Below, piece after piece: positions 24,620 to 32,967 of a stretch of DNA of 64,000 nt (its first letter is position 1; the number at the start of each line of letters is the position of its first letter). The notes beneath the pieces were generated by a model, which saw nothing but the letters and a program-made list of their open reading frames with translations, was not told where the DNA came from and did no database searches. The position numbers and the translations under genes are program-made. This stretch comes from Pseudomonas sp. LP_7_YM. GTDB taxonomy: Bacteria; Pseudomonadota; Gammaproteobacteria; Pseudomonadales; Pseudomonadaceae. The DNA lies in contig NZ_SOCT01000001.1 in assembly GCF_004364435.1 (NCBI RefSeq), positions 744,001 to 808,000 on the forward strand. The letters are read 5' to 3'.

Positions 24620-26008
24620 ATGAACGAACCCCATACATTTGAAGTGTCTGCACCCCCCAGTGTTTCCACCCGGTCCAGGGCGGGGGCCGGTGTGCTGCAG
24701 GCGACCCACTCGCGCTACGCCATTCTGGCCTTGATCACCGTTGTGCTGGCATTGAGCACTGGCGACCGCGCCGCGTTGTCGGTGGCTGGTGGCGACATGT
24801 CCAGAGAGCTGGGAGTCACTTCCGTTGAACTGGGCTACCTGTTTTCCGCATTCAGCTGGGCATACGTGATCTTCCTGATCCCTTCAGGCTGGCTCGCTGA
24901 CCGCATCGGCTCGAAAAAGGCCATGATGCTGGCGGTAACGCTGTGGTCGGTGTTCACCGTGTGCATGGGCCTGGTGCACTTCATCGGGCTGGTGGTGCCG
25001 CTATTGCTGGCCCTGCGGTTTCTGCTCGGAGCGTCCGAATCTCCGGTCGGGCCCGCTGCGGGCCGAGTCATCGCCGCCTGGTTTCCATCCTCTGAACGCG
25101 GCATGGCCGGAGCGATTTTCAACAGCGCGCAATACCTGTCCCTTGCCCTGTTCACACCTTTCATGGGCTGGCTCTGCCACCGGTTCGGTTGGGAGTACGT
25201 GTTCATCATCATGGGCATCGTGGGATTGATGATCGGCGGCATCTGGTGGCGTCATTACTATCTGCCGATCCACCACCCGAAAATGAACGCCACCGAGTTG
25301 GAATACATTCGCGCCGGTGGAGGTCTGGTGGACCTTGAGCAGCGTCCGTCCAACAAGCAGGCCGGGGCAGCCAAACGCAGTCAGATGGCTGACATCGGAC
25401 GCTTGTTCAAAAGCCGGATGATGGTCGGGATCTTCCTGGGCCAGTACTGCATCACTGCAATCACCTGGTTCTACATGAGCTGGTTCCCGATCTATCTGGT
25501 CAAGGAGCGTGGCTTCGATATCCTGCAAGCCGGCTTCGTAGCCGCGATCCCTGCGCTGTGCGGGCTGATTGGCGGAGTGTCCAGCGGGTTCGTCTCCGAC
25601 GCCATTCTGAAAAAGACCGGCAACCTGAGCCTTGCGCGCAAGACACCGATCACCCTCGGTCTGCTGCTGAGCGCCAGCATCATGCTGTGCAACGTCGTCA
25701 GCAACGAAACGCTGGTGATCGCCTTGATGAGCCTGGCGTTCTTCGGCAAAGGTTTTGGTTCGCTGGGCTGGACAGTGGTGGCCGACACCGCGCCGAAGGA
25801 ATTGATAGGTACCACCGGCGGCGTCTTCAACGCCATCGGTAATATGTCCGGCATCGTCACACCGGTGGTCATCGGTTATTTGTTGCAATCGAGCGGCTCA
25901 TTCGCCAGCGCATTGATCTACGTCGGCGCCCACGGCCTGATCGCGGTGTTCAGCTACTGGATCATCGTCGGTCGGATCCAGCGCATGGAACTGACCAAGG
26001 TAGGCTGA
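24620..26008 (+). CDS. MFS permease, anion:cation symporter family (aldarate type), copy 2
   Basis: A 462-residue twelve-helix transporter closely matching the permease at 16575-18002: DRAALSVAGGDM, GYLFSAFSWAYVIFLIPSGW, DRIGSKKAMM, FPSSERGMAGAIFNSAQY, and LIYVGAHGL near the end. The ATG at 24620 has GAGG eight bases upstream. It follows the two UxaA-like genes and ends 95 bases before a strong terminator. It probably imports the substrate of those enzymes. Two near-identical carriers on the two arms of one divergent unit suggest duplication within the locus. Confidence 0.88.
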   Translation: MNEPHTFEVSAPPSVSTRSRAGAGVLQATHSRYAILALITVVLALSTGDRAALSVAGGDMSRELGVTSVELGYLFSAFSWAYVIFLIPSGWLADRIGSKKAMMLAVTLWSVFTVCMGLVHFIGLVVPLLLALRFLLGASESPVGPAAGRVIAAWFPSSERGMAGAIFNSAQYLSLALFTPFMGWLCHRFGWEYVFIIMGIVGLMIGGIWWRHYYLPIHHPKMNATELEYIRAGGGLVDLEQRPSNKQAGAAKRSQMADIGRLFKSRMMVGIFLGQYCITAITWFYMSWFPIYLVKERGFDILQAGFVAAIPALCGLIGGVSSGFVSDAILKKTGNLSLARKTPITLGLLLSASIMLCNVVSNETLVIALMSLAFFGKGFGSLGWTVVADTAPKELIGTTGGVFNAIGNMSGIVTPVVIGYLLQSSGSFASALIYVGAHGLIAVFSYWIIVGRIQRMELTKVG

Positions 26009-26103
26009 AGCCTGCCTGCCCACCCTCAGGTCGGCCAGCTTGTCCCACATTGGGGCAGGCTGGCGCGGTAGAGGCTTATGCCGGATCGAGTCCGGCCATA
26101 AAA

Positions 26104-26138
26104 AACGCCGCGTCGGCATTGTTTGCCGACGCGGCGTT
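26104..26138. terminator. Bidirectional rho-independent terminator
   Basis: A perfect 15-base stem (AACGCCGCGTCGGCA and its complement) with loop TTGTT, preceded by an A run and followed by TGTTTT. It lies between the convergent permease (plus) and mannonate dehydratase (minus) genes and suits both. Confidence 0.9.
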
Positions 26139-26152
26139 GTTTTGGGCAGGGC

Positions 26153-27238
26153 TTAAGCGACGGCGGTAAGACCAGCCTTTTGCTGCAACGCCCGGGCTTT
26201 TTCCTTGGCGATGCCTTCCCACAGGCCCTGCAAATACATGATGCCCAGTGCGCGGTCGTACAGGCCGTAGCCCGGCACGCCGGTTTCGCCCCAGATCATG
26301 CGACCGTGGTCAGGGCGGGCATAGCCTGTGAAGTTGGCGTCATGCAGCGCCTTGAGAATCTCGGCCATGTCCAGCGAACCGCAGGGCGTGGGGTGTGCGC
26401 TTTCGTAGAAGTCGCCGTTGTCGAACACCTTCACGTTGCGCAGGTGCACGTAGTGCACTCGCTGGCGCGCGGCGAACTCGTTGATGAACGAGGGCACATC
26501 GTTACGCAGGTCCGAACCCAGGGTTCCGCTGCACAGGGTCAGGCCGTTGGCCGGGGAGTCCACAATGCTCAGCACGCGGCGATGGTCTTCGAGGTTCTTG
26601 ATGATCCGTGGCAGGCCGAATACCGGACGGGGGGGATCGTCTGCGTGCAGTGCCAGTTTCAGACCCAGCTGTTCGGCCACCGGCACCAGTTTGCCGAGAA
26701 AATATTCCAGGTTGCTCCACATCTGCTCGGTGCTGACGTCCTTGTATTGCTCAAGCATGGCTTGAAGTTTTTCCGGCGGGTATTTGGTGCCGATGCCCGG
26801 CAGCGGGATGATGCCTTTGGAGACGTCGAGCCGATCCACTGCGGCGGCTTCGAATGACAGGGTGTTGGAGCCGTCGGGCAGTTGATATTCCATCTGCGTG
26901 CGGGTCCAGTCGAAGACCGGCATGAAGTTGTAGCAGACGACCTTCACCCCGGCTGCAGCGAGGTTTTTCAAGGTTTCGATGTACTGCGGAATCAGCGCCT
27001 GGCGACCGGGCTTGCCGAGCTTGATTTCTTCGTGCACGCGAAAGCTGTCGACCACGTCCATCTTCAGGTTGTAGGCCGCCGCGGCATCGCGTAATGCAGT
27101 AATGCGCTCCACCGGCCAGATTTCTCCGAGCGGCGTGTCGTACAGCGATGAGACGATGCCGTAGAGCCCCGGTATCTGGTTGATGTATTGCAGGCTGATG
27201 GGGTCCTTGGGACCGTGCCAGCGGAAAATCATTTTCAT
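26153..27238 (-). CDS. uxuA: Mannonate dehydratase
   Basis: A 361-residue UxuA, which dehydrates D-mannonate to 2-keto-3-deoxygluconate. Seen: [20 protein letters not shown] at the start, [14 protein letters not shown] near 100, [18 protein letters not shown] near 200, the metal-site cysteine in LCSGTLG near 237, [10 protein letters not shown] near 265 and [11 protein letters not shown] near 310, with histidines and the cysteine typical of the Mn2+/Fe2+ site. The ATG at 27238 has GAGG eight bases upstream. It is somewhat short for the family (E. coli 394), as in many non-enteric versions. It is divergent from an IclR-SMP-30 fusion gene that probably controls it. Confidence 0.93.
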   Translation of the reverse strand: MKMIFRWHGPKDPISLQYINQIPGLYGIVSSLYDTPLGEIWPVERITALRDAAAAYNLKMDVVDSFRVHEEIKLGKPGRQALIPQYIETLKNLAAAGVKVVCYNFMPVFDWTRTQMEYQLPDGSNTLSFEAAAVDRLDVSKGIIPLPGIGTKYPPEKLQAMLEQYKDVSTEQMWSNLEYFLGKLVPVAEQLGLKLALHADDPPRPVFGLPRIIKNLEDHRRVLSIVDSPANGLTLCSGTLGSDLRNDVPSFINEFAARQRVHYVHLRNVKVFDNGDFYESAHPTPCGSLDMAEILKALHDANFTGYARPDHGRMIWGETGVPGYGLYDRALGIMYLQGLWEGIAKEKARALQQKAGLTAVA

Positions 27239-27365
27239 TGTTATGACCTCATTGTGCAGTGTTGCGAAAAGGATGATTCAGTCCTGGAGGTGTTGAATGC
27301 AGCGCGTACGCGGCCTGCCGGTGAGCGTTGGCGGTGACAGGGTCCGGCGAATAACTCGACCGATA

Positions 27366-27395
27366 TTCCCACCGGTTGGGAAAATTTCCGGAAAT
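27366..27395. promoter_or_regulatory. IclR-type operator candidates between uxuA and the IclR fusion gene
   Basis: In the 255-base divergent gap lie TTCCC-N7-GGGAA (27366-27382), GGAAAATTTCC (27379-27389) and the perfect palindrome ATTTCCGGAAAT (27384-27395), overlapping one another. They resemble the TGGAAATNATTTCCA site of E. coli IclR, so autoregulation plus control of uxuA is likely. Confidence 0.55.
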
Positions 27396-27493
27396 AAGCC
27401 TGTGATGTGCGTCGATCCTAGAGGTCGGTTGACGACGATGAAACGGCGTTTATGATCGGTTGCTCAAAGCGTTCCAGATGGTGGGAATCAAAC

Positions 27494-29104
27494 ATGAGTG
27501 CAGCAGACGGAACCGGCGCCCTTGAAAAGGCCATGGACGTACTTGAGGCCGTTGGTTCGGCGCCGAAGGGCTTGAGCCAGGCAGAACTCGCCACTCGTGT
27601 GGCACTGCCGCGTACAACGCTTTACCGAATCGTCGCCAGCCTGGTCGAGCGCGGAATGATCCGCCGCGATCCACTGCACAAGGTCTACCGCCTCGGGTTC
27701 CGGTATCTGGAACTGGTACGCAACGCGTATCTGATGCCGGACCTGGTGGCTGCGGCCAGCTTCGAATTGCGTGCGTTGCGCGACCTGACCGGCGAAACGT
27801 CTTACCTGGCAGTGCTCGATGGCAATCAGGTGATGTCGCTGGAGCGCTGTGATGGCGCCCACACCACGCGTTCCTCCGCCGCACTGGGGCGTAGCAAGCC
27901 GGTGTATTGCACGGGGCAGGGCAAGGCGATTCTTGCAGCCATGGACGAAGCGTCGCGTGAGGCCATCATCAAAGGCCTGACCCTGACCCCGCTCACTGAA
28001 CTGACCATCACCGACCGCCGCCGGTTGAACACCGAGCTGCAGATCACCCGTGCCAGAGGGTATGCCATCGACGACGAAGAAATCGTCATGGGGGTGCGCT
28101 GCGTTGCGGCGGCCATTCGCGACAACGCCGGTAAGGTACGCGGGGCGTTGAGCGTCGCCGGACCGGCCTATCGCCTGACCCTGGAGCGCCTTGAATTGCT
28201 GGGGCCGGAACTGGCCGACGCAGCGCGGCGGGTCGGCGCGCAGTTAAACGAGGTGCACGTGGCGGTCGCTGACAGCGAGGTGGAAGTCGTCGATTCGCCG
28301 TGGGCGTTCAATGGCGCGTTTCCACGCTGGTCCGAAGCCCAACAGTGCCTGTTCTGGGTCGACACCCTGGCACCCACCGTTCGCCAGCTGGACGCTTCGG
28401 GCGAGCGGGTGTTCGCGCGTCTGGACTCCCCGGTTTGCGCCATGGAGCTGCATCACGAAGGCTTGTTGATTGCGCATACCCAAGGCTGGTTGCTGCTGGA
28501 CCGGGAGGGACAACAGCACCCTTTGTCCGGATGGCCGGGTAAAGCGCTGGTCGGACTTTGCAGTCATCCGGGCGCAAGCCTCTGGGCGTGCCTGGCTTCC
28601 CATGGCGGCTGCCGCGTCGGCGAACTGAGCGCTGAGGGAGAACTGCGCTCGTCCTGGCAGTTTCAGGAGCGCATCAGCGCACTGTGCTGGGACGCACGTG
28701 GAGAGTCGTTGTACGCCGTCGCCCCGGAGTCCGGCAGCCTCTATGTGATGTCGCCCGGTGTCGCCAACGTGCGGCGTTTTGCGACGCTGCCCAAGGGCTC
28801 GGGACGCTTGAGCGGGCTGGCGCTGGACAGCGAAGGCGGGGTCTGGACGACATTGCGCGACGGCTGGAGCCTGGTGCGCTTCAGCGAAGATGGCGGCATC
28901 GACCGCATGATCGGGCTGCCAGTGCCCAGCCCTGTCGACCTGGCGTTTGGCGGGCCTGCACATGAGGTGCTGCACATCACCAGTGCCCGGCACGATGTGC
29001 CTCTGGATACGCTGGCCAATGCGCCGGCCTCTGGAAACATGTTCCGTATCGGGGTCCACGCCGCTGGTATGCCAGCGCACACGACGCGCTGGGGCATGGT
29101 CTAG
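27494..29104 (+). CDS. IclR regulator fused to an SMP-30/gluconolactonase-like propeller
   Basis: A 536-residue fusion. Residues 8-70 form the winged helix of IclR regulators (ALEKAMDVLEAVG, LATRVALPRTTLYRIVASL); about 80-255 are the IclR effector domain (GETSYLAVLDG, YCTGQGKAILAAM, YAIDDEEIVMGVRCVAA). From about 265 a six-bladed propeller of the SMP-30/gluconolactonase/LRE type follows (CLFWVDTLAPTVRQLD, LSGLALDSEGGVW). The metal-binding Glu expected in a GEGPxW motif is Ala (GAFPRW) and the PDG aspartate is Ser, so the propeller probably binds a sugar acid or lactone and does not hydrolyse it. Start: ATG 27494 with GGGA eight bases upstream. Likely controls uxuA and perhaps the aldarate genes. 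Confidence 0.85.
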   Translation: MSAADGTGALEKAMDVLEAVGSAPKGLSQAELATRVALPRTTLYRIVASLVERGMIRRDPLHKVYRLGFRYLELVRNAYLMPDLVAAASFELRALRDLTGETSYLAVLDGNQVMSLERCDGAHTTRSSAALGRSKPVYCTGQGKAILAAMDEASREAIIKGLTLTPLTELTITDRRRLNTELQITRARGYAIDDEEIVMGVRCVAAAIRDNAGKVRGALSVAGPAYRLTLERLELLGPELADAARRVGAQLNEVHVAVADSEVEVVDSPWAFNGAFPRWSEAQQCLFWVDTLAPTVRQLDASGERVFARLDSPVCAMELHHEGLLIAHTQGWLLLDREGQQHPLSGWPGKALVGLCSHPGASLWACLASHGGCRVGELSAEGELRSSWQFQERISALCWDARGESLYAVAPESGSLYVMSPGVANVRRFATLPKGSGRLSGLALDSEGGVWTTLRDGWSLVRFSEDGGIDRMIGLPVPSPVDLAFGGPAHEVLHITSARHDVPLDTLANAPASGNMFRIGVHAAGMPAHTTRWGMV

Positions 29105-29201
29105 TCGTCGTGTTTCTTGATATCAGTGGCAGCGGATCAGGCCAAAGTAAGCAGGTGGCTTTCCGCACCGGGGACACTTTGGTTATGGCCGCCCAGCCAA
29201 A

Positions 29202-30101
29202 TCAGGGTTTCCCGGCATCAACCGCCCCCCGAATGGCCTTCAATAGCATGAGGCAAGCCGGGTTGTCGTTGTCCGAACGCCAGATCAGATGCAGCTCGCT
29301 TTGCACGCCTTCGCCCAGATCGATGTCCCGGAACACCACGTTCTTGAACACCACATTGGCCGCGCAACGGGGCACCAGCGCCAAGCCCATCCCGGCATTG
29401 ACCAGTGCCAGAATCGTTAGCGACGAACCCAGCCACTGCACGTATTGCGGCGCAACCCGCGCGGAGCGCAACGTACCGGTGAGCAGCTCGTTGAAAGGCG
29501 GGTAGGCCGAGTGCGAATACATGAGGAACGGCTGCGCGTCGAGGTCCTGCACGCGGACCTCATCGGCAGTCGCCAACGGATGATTGCCCGGCACCGCCAG
29601 CACGAAGGGCTCGCGCACCAGGCACTCGGCCTCGTAGCCAGTCTGCAACAGTGGCGCACGCACGATACCCAGATCGATGCGTCTGGCCCGCAGCGCTTCA
29701 TGTTGGGAATAGGTGTTCATCTCGGTCAGCGAAATCTTCACGTGGGGCTGGCTGACTCGGGCTTCGGTGATGACCCTGGGCAGAAACTCATACACGGCAC
29801 TGCCGACGAAGCTGATGGTCACCGACCCGATATCCCCGTCGGCAAAACGGCGGGCGGCGAGGGAGGCTTGCTGCGCACGTTCCAGCAGGTTCTGCGCTTC
29901 AATGAAAAACGCCCGACCCGCCGCAGTCAGTGCCACGCTGCGGGTGCTGCGGGTGAGTAACTCGACACCCAGATGGTGTTCCAGCAACTGAATCTGCCGG
30001 CTCAAAGGCGGTTGGGTCATGTTCAGGCGTTCCGCCGCGCGCCGGAAGTTGAGTTCGGTCGCCACGGTAACGAAGCTGCGTAATTGGGCAAGCTCAAACA
30101 T
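29202..30101 (-). CDS. LysR-family regulator
   Basis: A 299-residue LysR regulator. N-terminal helix-turn-helix: FVTVATELNFRRAAERLNMT / QPPLSRQIQLLE (residues 10-45), followed by the linker helix and a co-inducer domain with DLGIVRAP near 130 and LVNAGMGLALVPR near 230. The ATG at 30101 has GGA eight bases upstream; an in-frame TTG at 30125 is less likely. It is divergent from a permease-glucarate dehydratase pair, the classical arrangement for a LysR activator and its targets. A TTGATA-N9-TATCAA repeat lies at its start. Confidence 0.9.
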   Translation of the reverse strand: MFELAQLRSFVTVATELNFRRAAERLNMTQPPLSRQIQLLEHHLGVELLTRSTRSVALTAAGRAFFIEAQNLLERAQQASLAARRFADGDIGSVTISFVGSAVYEFLPRVITEARVSQPHVKISLTEMNTYSQHEALRARRIDLGIVRAPLLQTGYEAECLVREPFVLAVPGNHPLATADEVRVQDLDAQPFLMYSHSAYPPFNELLTGTLRSARVAPQYVQWLGSSLTILALVNAGMGLALVPRCAANVVFKNVVFRDIDLGEGVQSELHLIWRSDNDNPACLMLLKAIRGAVDAGKP

Positions 30102-30121
30102 TGATATATTCCGGGTATCAA
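30101..30121. promoter_or_regulatory. LysR-box candidate at the LysR start
   Basis: TTGATA, nine bases, TATCAA: a perfect 6-base inverted repeat touching the LysR start codon, with a second palindrome AATCTAGATT at 30131-30140. Suits autorepression and activation of the divergent permease gene. Confidence 0.5.
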
Positions 30122-30207
30122 TCAACAGTCAATCTAGATTAGACGGGATCAATCGCAGCGTCCATCATCGGCTCATCCCCAAAAAAACAATGAATGGGAG
30201 TTGCCTC

Positions 30208-31608
30208 TTGAATACTGTCCATGCCCCCGAGGACGTCTCGGTGCTCGCCCGTGCGGCCTCCAAGGTGAAGCGTCACGTCTTGCCGCTGTTCGTCATCATG
30301 TTCATCGTCAACTACATCGACCGGGTCAATATCGGCTTCGTCCGTAGCCACATGGAAACCGACCTGGGCATCGGCGCTGCGGCGTACGGCCTGGGCGCCG
30401 GGCTGTTTTTCATCGGCTACGCACTGTTTGAAGTCCCCTCCAACATGCTTCTGCAGCGCTTCGGCGCCCGTGCCTGGTTAACCCGGATCATGCTGACCTG
30501 GGGCGCGGCGGCGATGGCCATGGCCTTCGTGCGTGGCGAAACCAGCTTCTATGTCCTGCGCTTCATCCTTGGCGCTGCGGAGGCGGGGTTCTTCCCGGGC
30601 ATCATTTACTACTTCACCCAATGGTTACCGTCCAGCGAACGCGGCAGGGCCATGGCGATCTTCCTCAGCGGTTCGGCAGTCGCTTCGGTGATTTCGGGGC
30701 CAGTGTCCGGCGCACTGCTGGGCATCGACGGCTTGAGCCTGCACGGCTGGCAGTGGATGTTCCTGATCGAAGGCTTTGCCTCCATCGTCCTGTGCGGGTT
30801 CGTGTGGTTCTGGCTGCAGTCCCACCCCAGCCAGGCCAAGTGGCTGAGCGACGACGAGAAGGGCGCATTGATCGGCGCCATCGCACAAGAGCAGCGCGCC
30901 CGCGAAGCGGCGCAGGTGGCCAGGCCATCGATGTTCAAATTGCTGGCTGACCGACAGATCCTGCTCTTCTGCTTCATCTACTTTTCGGTGGCGCTGACCA
31001 TTTATGGCGCAACGTTCTGGCTACCGAGCATGATCAAGAAAATGGGCAACATGAGCGACTTCGATGTCGGCTTGTTCAACTCGATCCCGTGGATCATTTC
31101 CATCGTCGCCATGTACGGCTTCGCAGCGTTGGCCGCACGCTTCAAGCATCAGCAGGCGTGGGTAGCGGTCACGTTGGTGATCGCCGCCTGCGGCATGTTC
31201 ATGTCGACCATCGGCGGGCCGGTATTCGCGTTTGTCGCCATCTGTTTTGCCGCCATCGGTTTCAAGGCGGCGTCCGCGCTGTTCTGGCCGATTCCACAAG
31301 GCTATCTGGATGCGCGGATTGCGGCAGCGGTTATCGCGCTGATCAACTCGGTCGGCAACCTCGGCGGTTTCGTTGCCCCGACCGCCTTCGGCTTTCTCGA
31401 GCAGACCACCGGCTCGATACAGGGCGGCATGTATGGCCTGGCCATCACCTCGTTGGTGGCGGCTGGGGTGATCTTCTTCGCTCGCACCACGCCCAAGGGC
31501 GAACCTGGTAACACGACCAAGCGCGATCAGCGCCGTGCGCCGGTTGAAAAGCCAGCCTCGCTGCGTACCGCCACCGCTTTGAGCTCCACTGCCAGCCTCA
31601 CACCCTGA
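30208..31608 (+). CDS. MFS permease, anion:cation symporter family, copy 3
   Basis: A 466-residue twelve-helix transporter: NYIDRVNIGFVRSHM in helix 1, VPSNMLLQRFGARAWLTRIM as the helix 2-3 motif, GAAEAGFFPGIIYYFTQWLP in helix 4 and SERGRAMAIFLSG. This subgroup carries tartrate, glucarate or aromatic acids and differs from the two aldarate-type copies at 16575 and 24620. Start: TTG 30208 with GGGAG seven bases upstream; an ATG 18 bases earlier lacks a ribosome site. The C-terminal tail after helix 12 is polar (about 35 residues). It is followed 18 bases later by glucarate dehydratase, so glucarate is the likely substrate. Confidence 0.85.
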   Translation: MNTVHAPEDVSVLARAASKVKRHVLPLFVIMFIVNYIDRVNIGFVRSHMETDLGIGAAAYGLGAGLFFIGYALFEVPSNMLLQRFGARAWLTRIMLTWGAAAMAMAFVRGETSFYVLRFILGAAEAGFFPGIIYYFTQWLPSSERGRAMAIFLSGSAVASVISGPVSGALLGIDGLSLHGWQWMFLIEGFASIVLCGFVWFWLQSHPSQAKWLSDDEKGALIGAIAQEQRAREAAQVARPSMFKLLADRQILLFCFIYFSVALTIYGATFWLPSMIKKMGNMSDFDVGLFNSIPWIISIVAMYGFAALAARFKHQQAWVAVTLVIAACGMFMSTIGGPVFAFVAICFAAIGFKAASALFWPIPQGYLDARIAAAVIALINSVGNLGGFVAPTAFGFLEQTTGSIQGGMYGLAITSLVAAGVIFFARTTPKGEPGNTTKRDQRRAPVEKPASLRTATALSSTASLTP

Positions 31609-31626
31609 TTGACCGGGAGAAGTCTT

Positions 31627-32901
31627 TTGAAAATCACGCGTGTCACCGTCACCCCGATTGCCTTTCGTGATCCGCCCCTGCTCAATGCCAGTGGCATTCA
31701 TGAGCCCTTTGCCTTACGTTCGATCATCGAGATTGAAAGCGACAACGGCTACATCGGCCTGGGCGAGAGCTACGGCGACGCACCGGCGCTGGCCATCCAG
31801 CAGCAGTTGCAAAGCCAGTTGATAGGGATGGACCCGTTCAACCTCAACCATTTGCGCCAGGTGGTGAAAGCCACGGTCGCGGCAAACAAGCCAGCCAGCA
31901 TCGCTGGTGCCGAACTGGCGCCCGGTTCGCATGCCAGCAAAGCGGTGAGCAATGCCTATTCGGCGTTTGAAGTGGCGTTTCTCGACTTGCAAGCGCGCTC
32001 GATGAACCTGCCGCTGGTGGACCTGCTCGGTGGCGCGGTTCGGGACCAAGTGCCATTCAGCGCCTACCTGTTCTTCAAATACGCACAGCACGCCGACTCG
32101 CCTTACGCGCCGGACAGCTGGGGCGAGGCGTTGAGCGAGGAACAGATCGTCGCCCAGGCCCGACGCATGATCCAGGCCTATGGCTTCAAGAGCATCAAGC
32201 TCAAGGCCGGCGCGCTGGACCCTGCGCATGAAGTGTCGTGCATCAAGGCGCTGAAAAAAGCCTTTCCCGGCCATCCTTTGCGTATTGATCCCAACGGCAA
32301 CTGGTCGCTGGAAACCGCGATTCGCATGGCCGAATTGCTGGGTGACGACTTGCAGTATTACGAGGATCCGACGCCGGGTCTGGACGGCATGTCCGAATTG
32401 CACAAGCGCACCGGACTGCCGTTGGCGACCAATATGGTGGTCACCGATTTCGACGAGTTCCGGCGCAGCGTGGCGCTCAACAGCGTGCAGATCGTCCTTG
32501 CAGATCACCATTACTGGGGGGGGCTGCGCGACACCCAGGCGCTGGCGAAAATGTGCGAGACCTTCGGCCTTGGTGTTTCGATGCACTCCAACTCACATCT
32601 GGGCATCAGCCTGATGGCGATGACCCACGTAGCGGCCGCCGTGCCCAATCTGGATTTCGCCTGCGACACCCATTATCCCTGGCAAGAACCGGACGAAGAG
32701 GTGATCAAGGGCGGCAAACTGCCGATCGTGGATGGCTGCGTGACAATCACCCGCGACCCCGGCCTCGGCCTTGAACTGGACTACGACCAGTTGGGCAAAC
32801 TCAACGACCAGTACCTCAGCTGCGGCATTCGCCAGCGGGACGATGTGAAGCAGATGCAGAAGTACAAGCCCGAGTGGAAGGCAGTCAAGCCACGTTACTG
32901 A
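31627..32901 (+). CDS. Glucarate dehydratase-family enzyme (enolase superfamily)
   Basis: A 424-residue enolase-superfamily enzyme of the glucarate dehydratase subgroup. Seen: an N-terminal capping domain (TRVTVTPIAFRDPPLLNASG, GLGESYGD), then the barrel with the K-x-K of SIKLKAG, metal ligand Asp in RIDPNGNW, YYEDPTPGLDG, the Asn of ATNMVV and the His of MHSNSHLGISL. These are the residues that set glucarate dehydratases apart from mandelate racemases. It would convert D-glucarate to 5-keto-4-deoxyglucarate, the same product as the galactarate dehydratase at 15374. Start: TTG 31627 with GGGAG six to eight bases upstream. Confidence 0.85.
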   Translation: MKITRVTVTPIAFRDPPLLNASGIHEPFALRSIIEIESDNGYIGLGESYGDAPALAIQQQLQSQLIGMDPFNLNHLRQVVKATVAANKPASIAGAELAPGSHASKAVSNAYSAFEVAFLDLQARSMNLPLVDLLGGAVRDQVPFSAYLFFKYAQHADSPYAPDSWGEALSEEQIVAQARRMIQAYGFKSIKLKAGALDPAHEVSCIKALKKAFPGHPLRIDPNGNWSLETAIRMAELLGDDLQYYEDPTPGLDGMSELHKRTGLPLATNMVVTDFDEFRRSVALNSVQIVLADHHYWGGLRDTQALAKMCETFGLGVSMHSNSHLGISLMAMTHVAAAVPNLDFACDTHYPWQEPDEEVIKGGKLPIVDGCVTITRDPGLGLELDYDQLGKLNDQYLSCGIRQRDDVKQMQKYKPEWKAVKPRY

Positions 32902-32917
32902 GCACCCTACGTGCAGT

Positions 32918-32952
32918 TTCGGTCGGATGGTCCTCCGTTCCGTCCGACCGAA
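32918..32952. terminator. Bidirectional hairpin between convergent genes
   Basis: Perfect 10-base arms TTCGGTCGGA and TCCGACCGAA with a 15-base loop, between glucarate dehydratase (plus) and the DszC-like gene (minus). No T run, so a terminator role is likely but not certain. Confidence 0.55.
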
Positions 32953-32967
32953 CGGCTACCGGTACAC

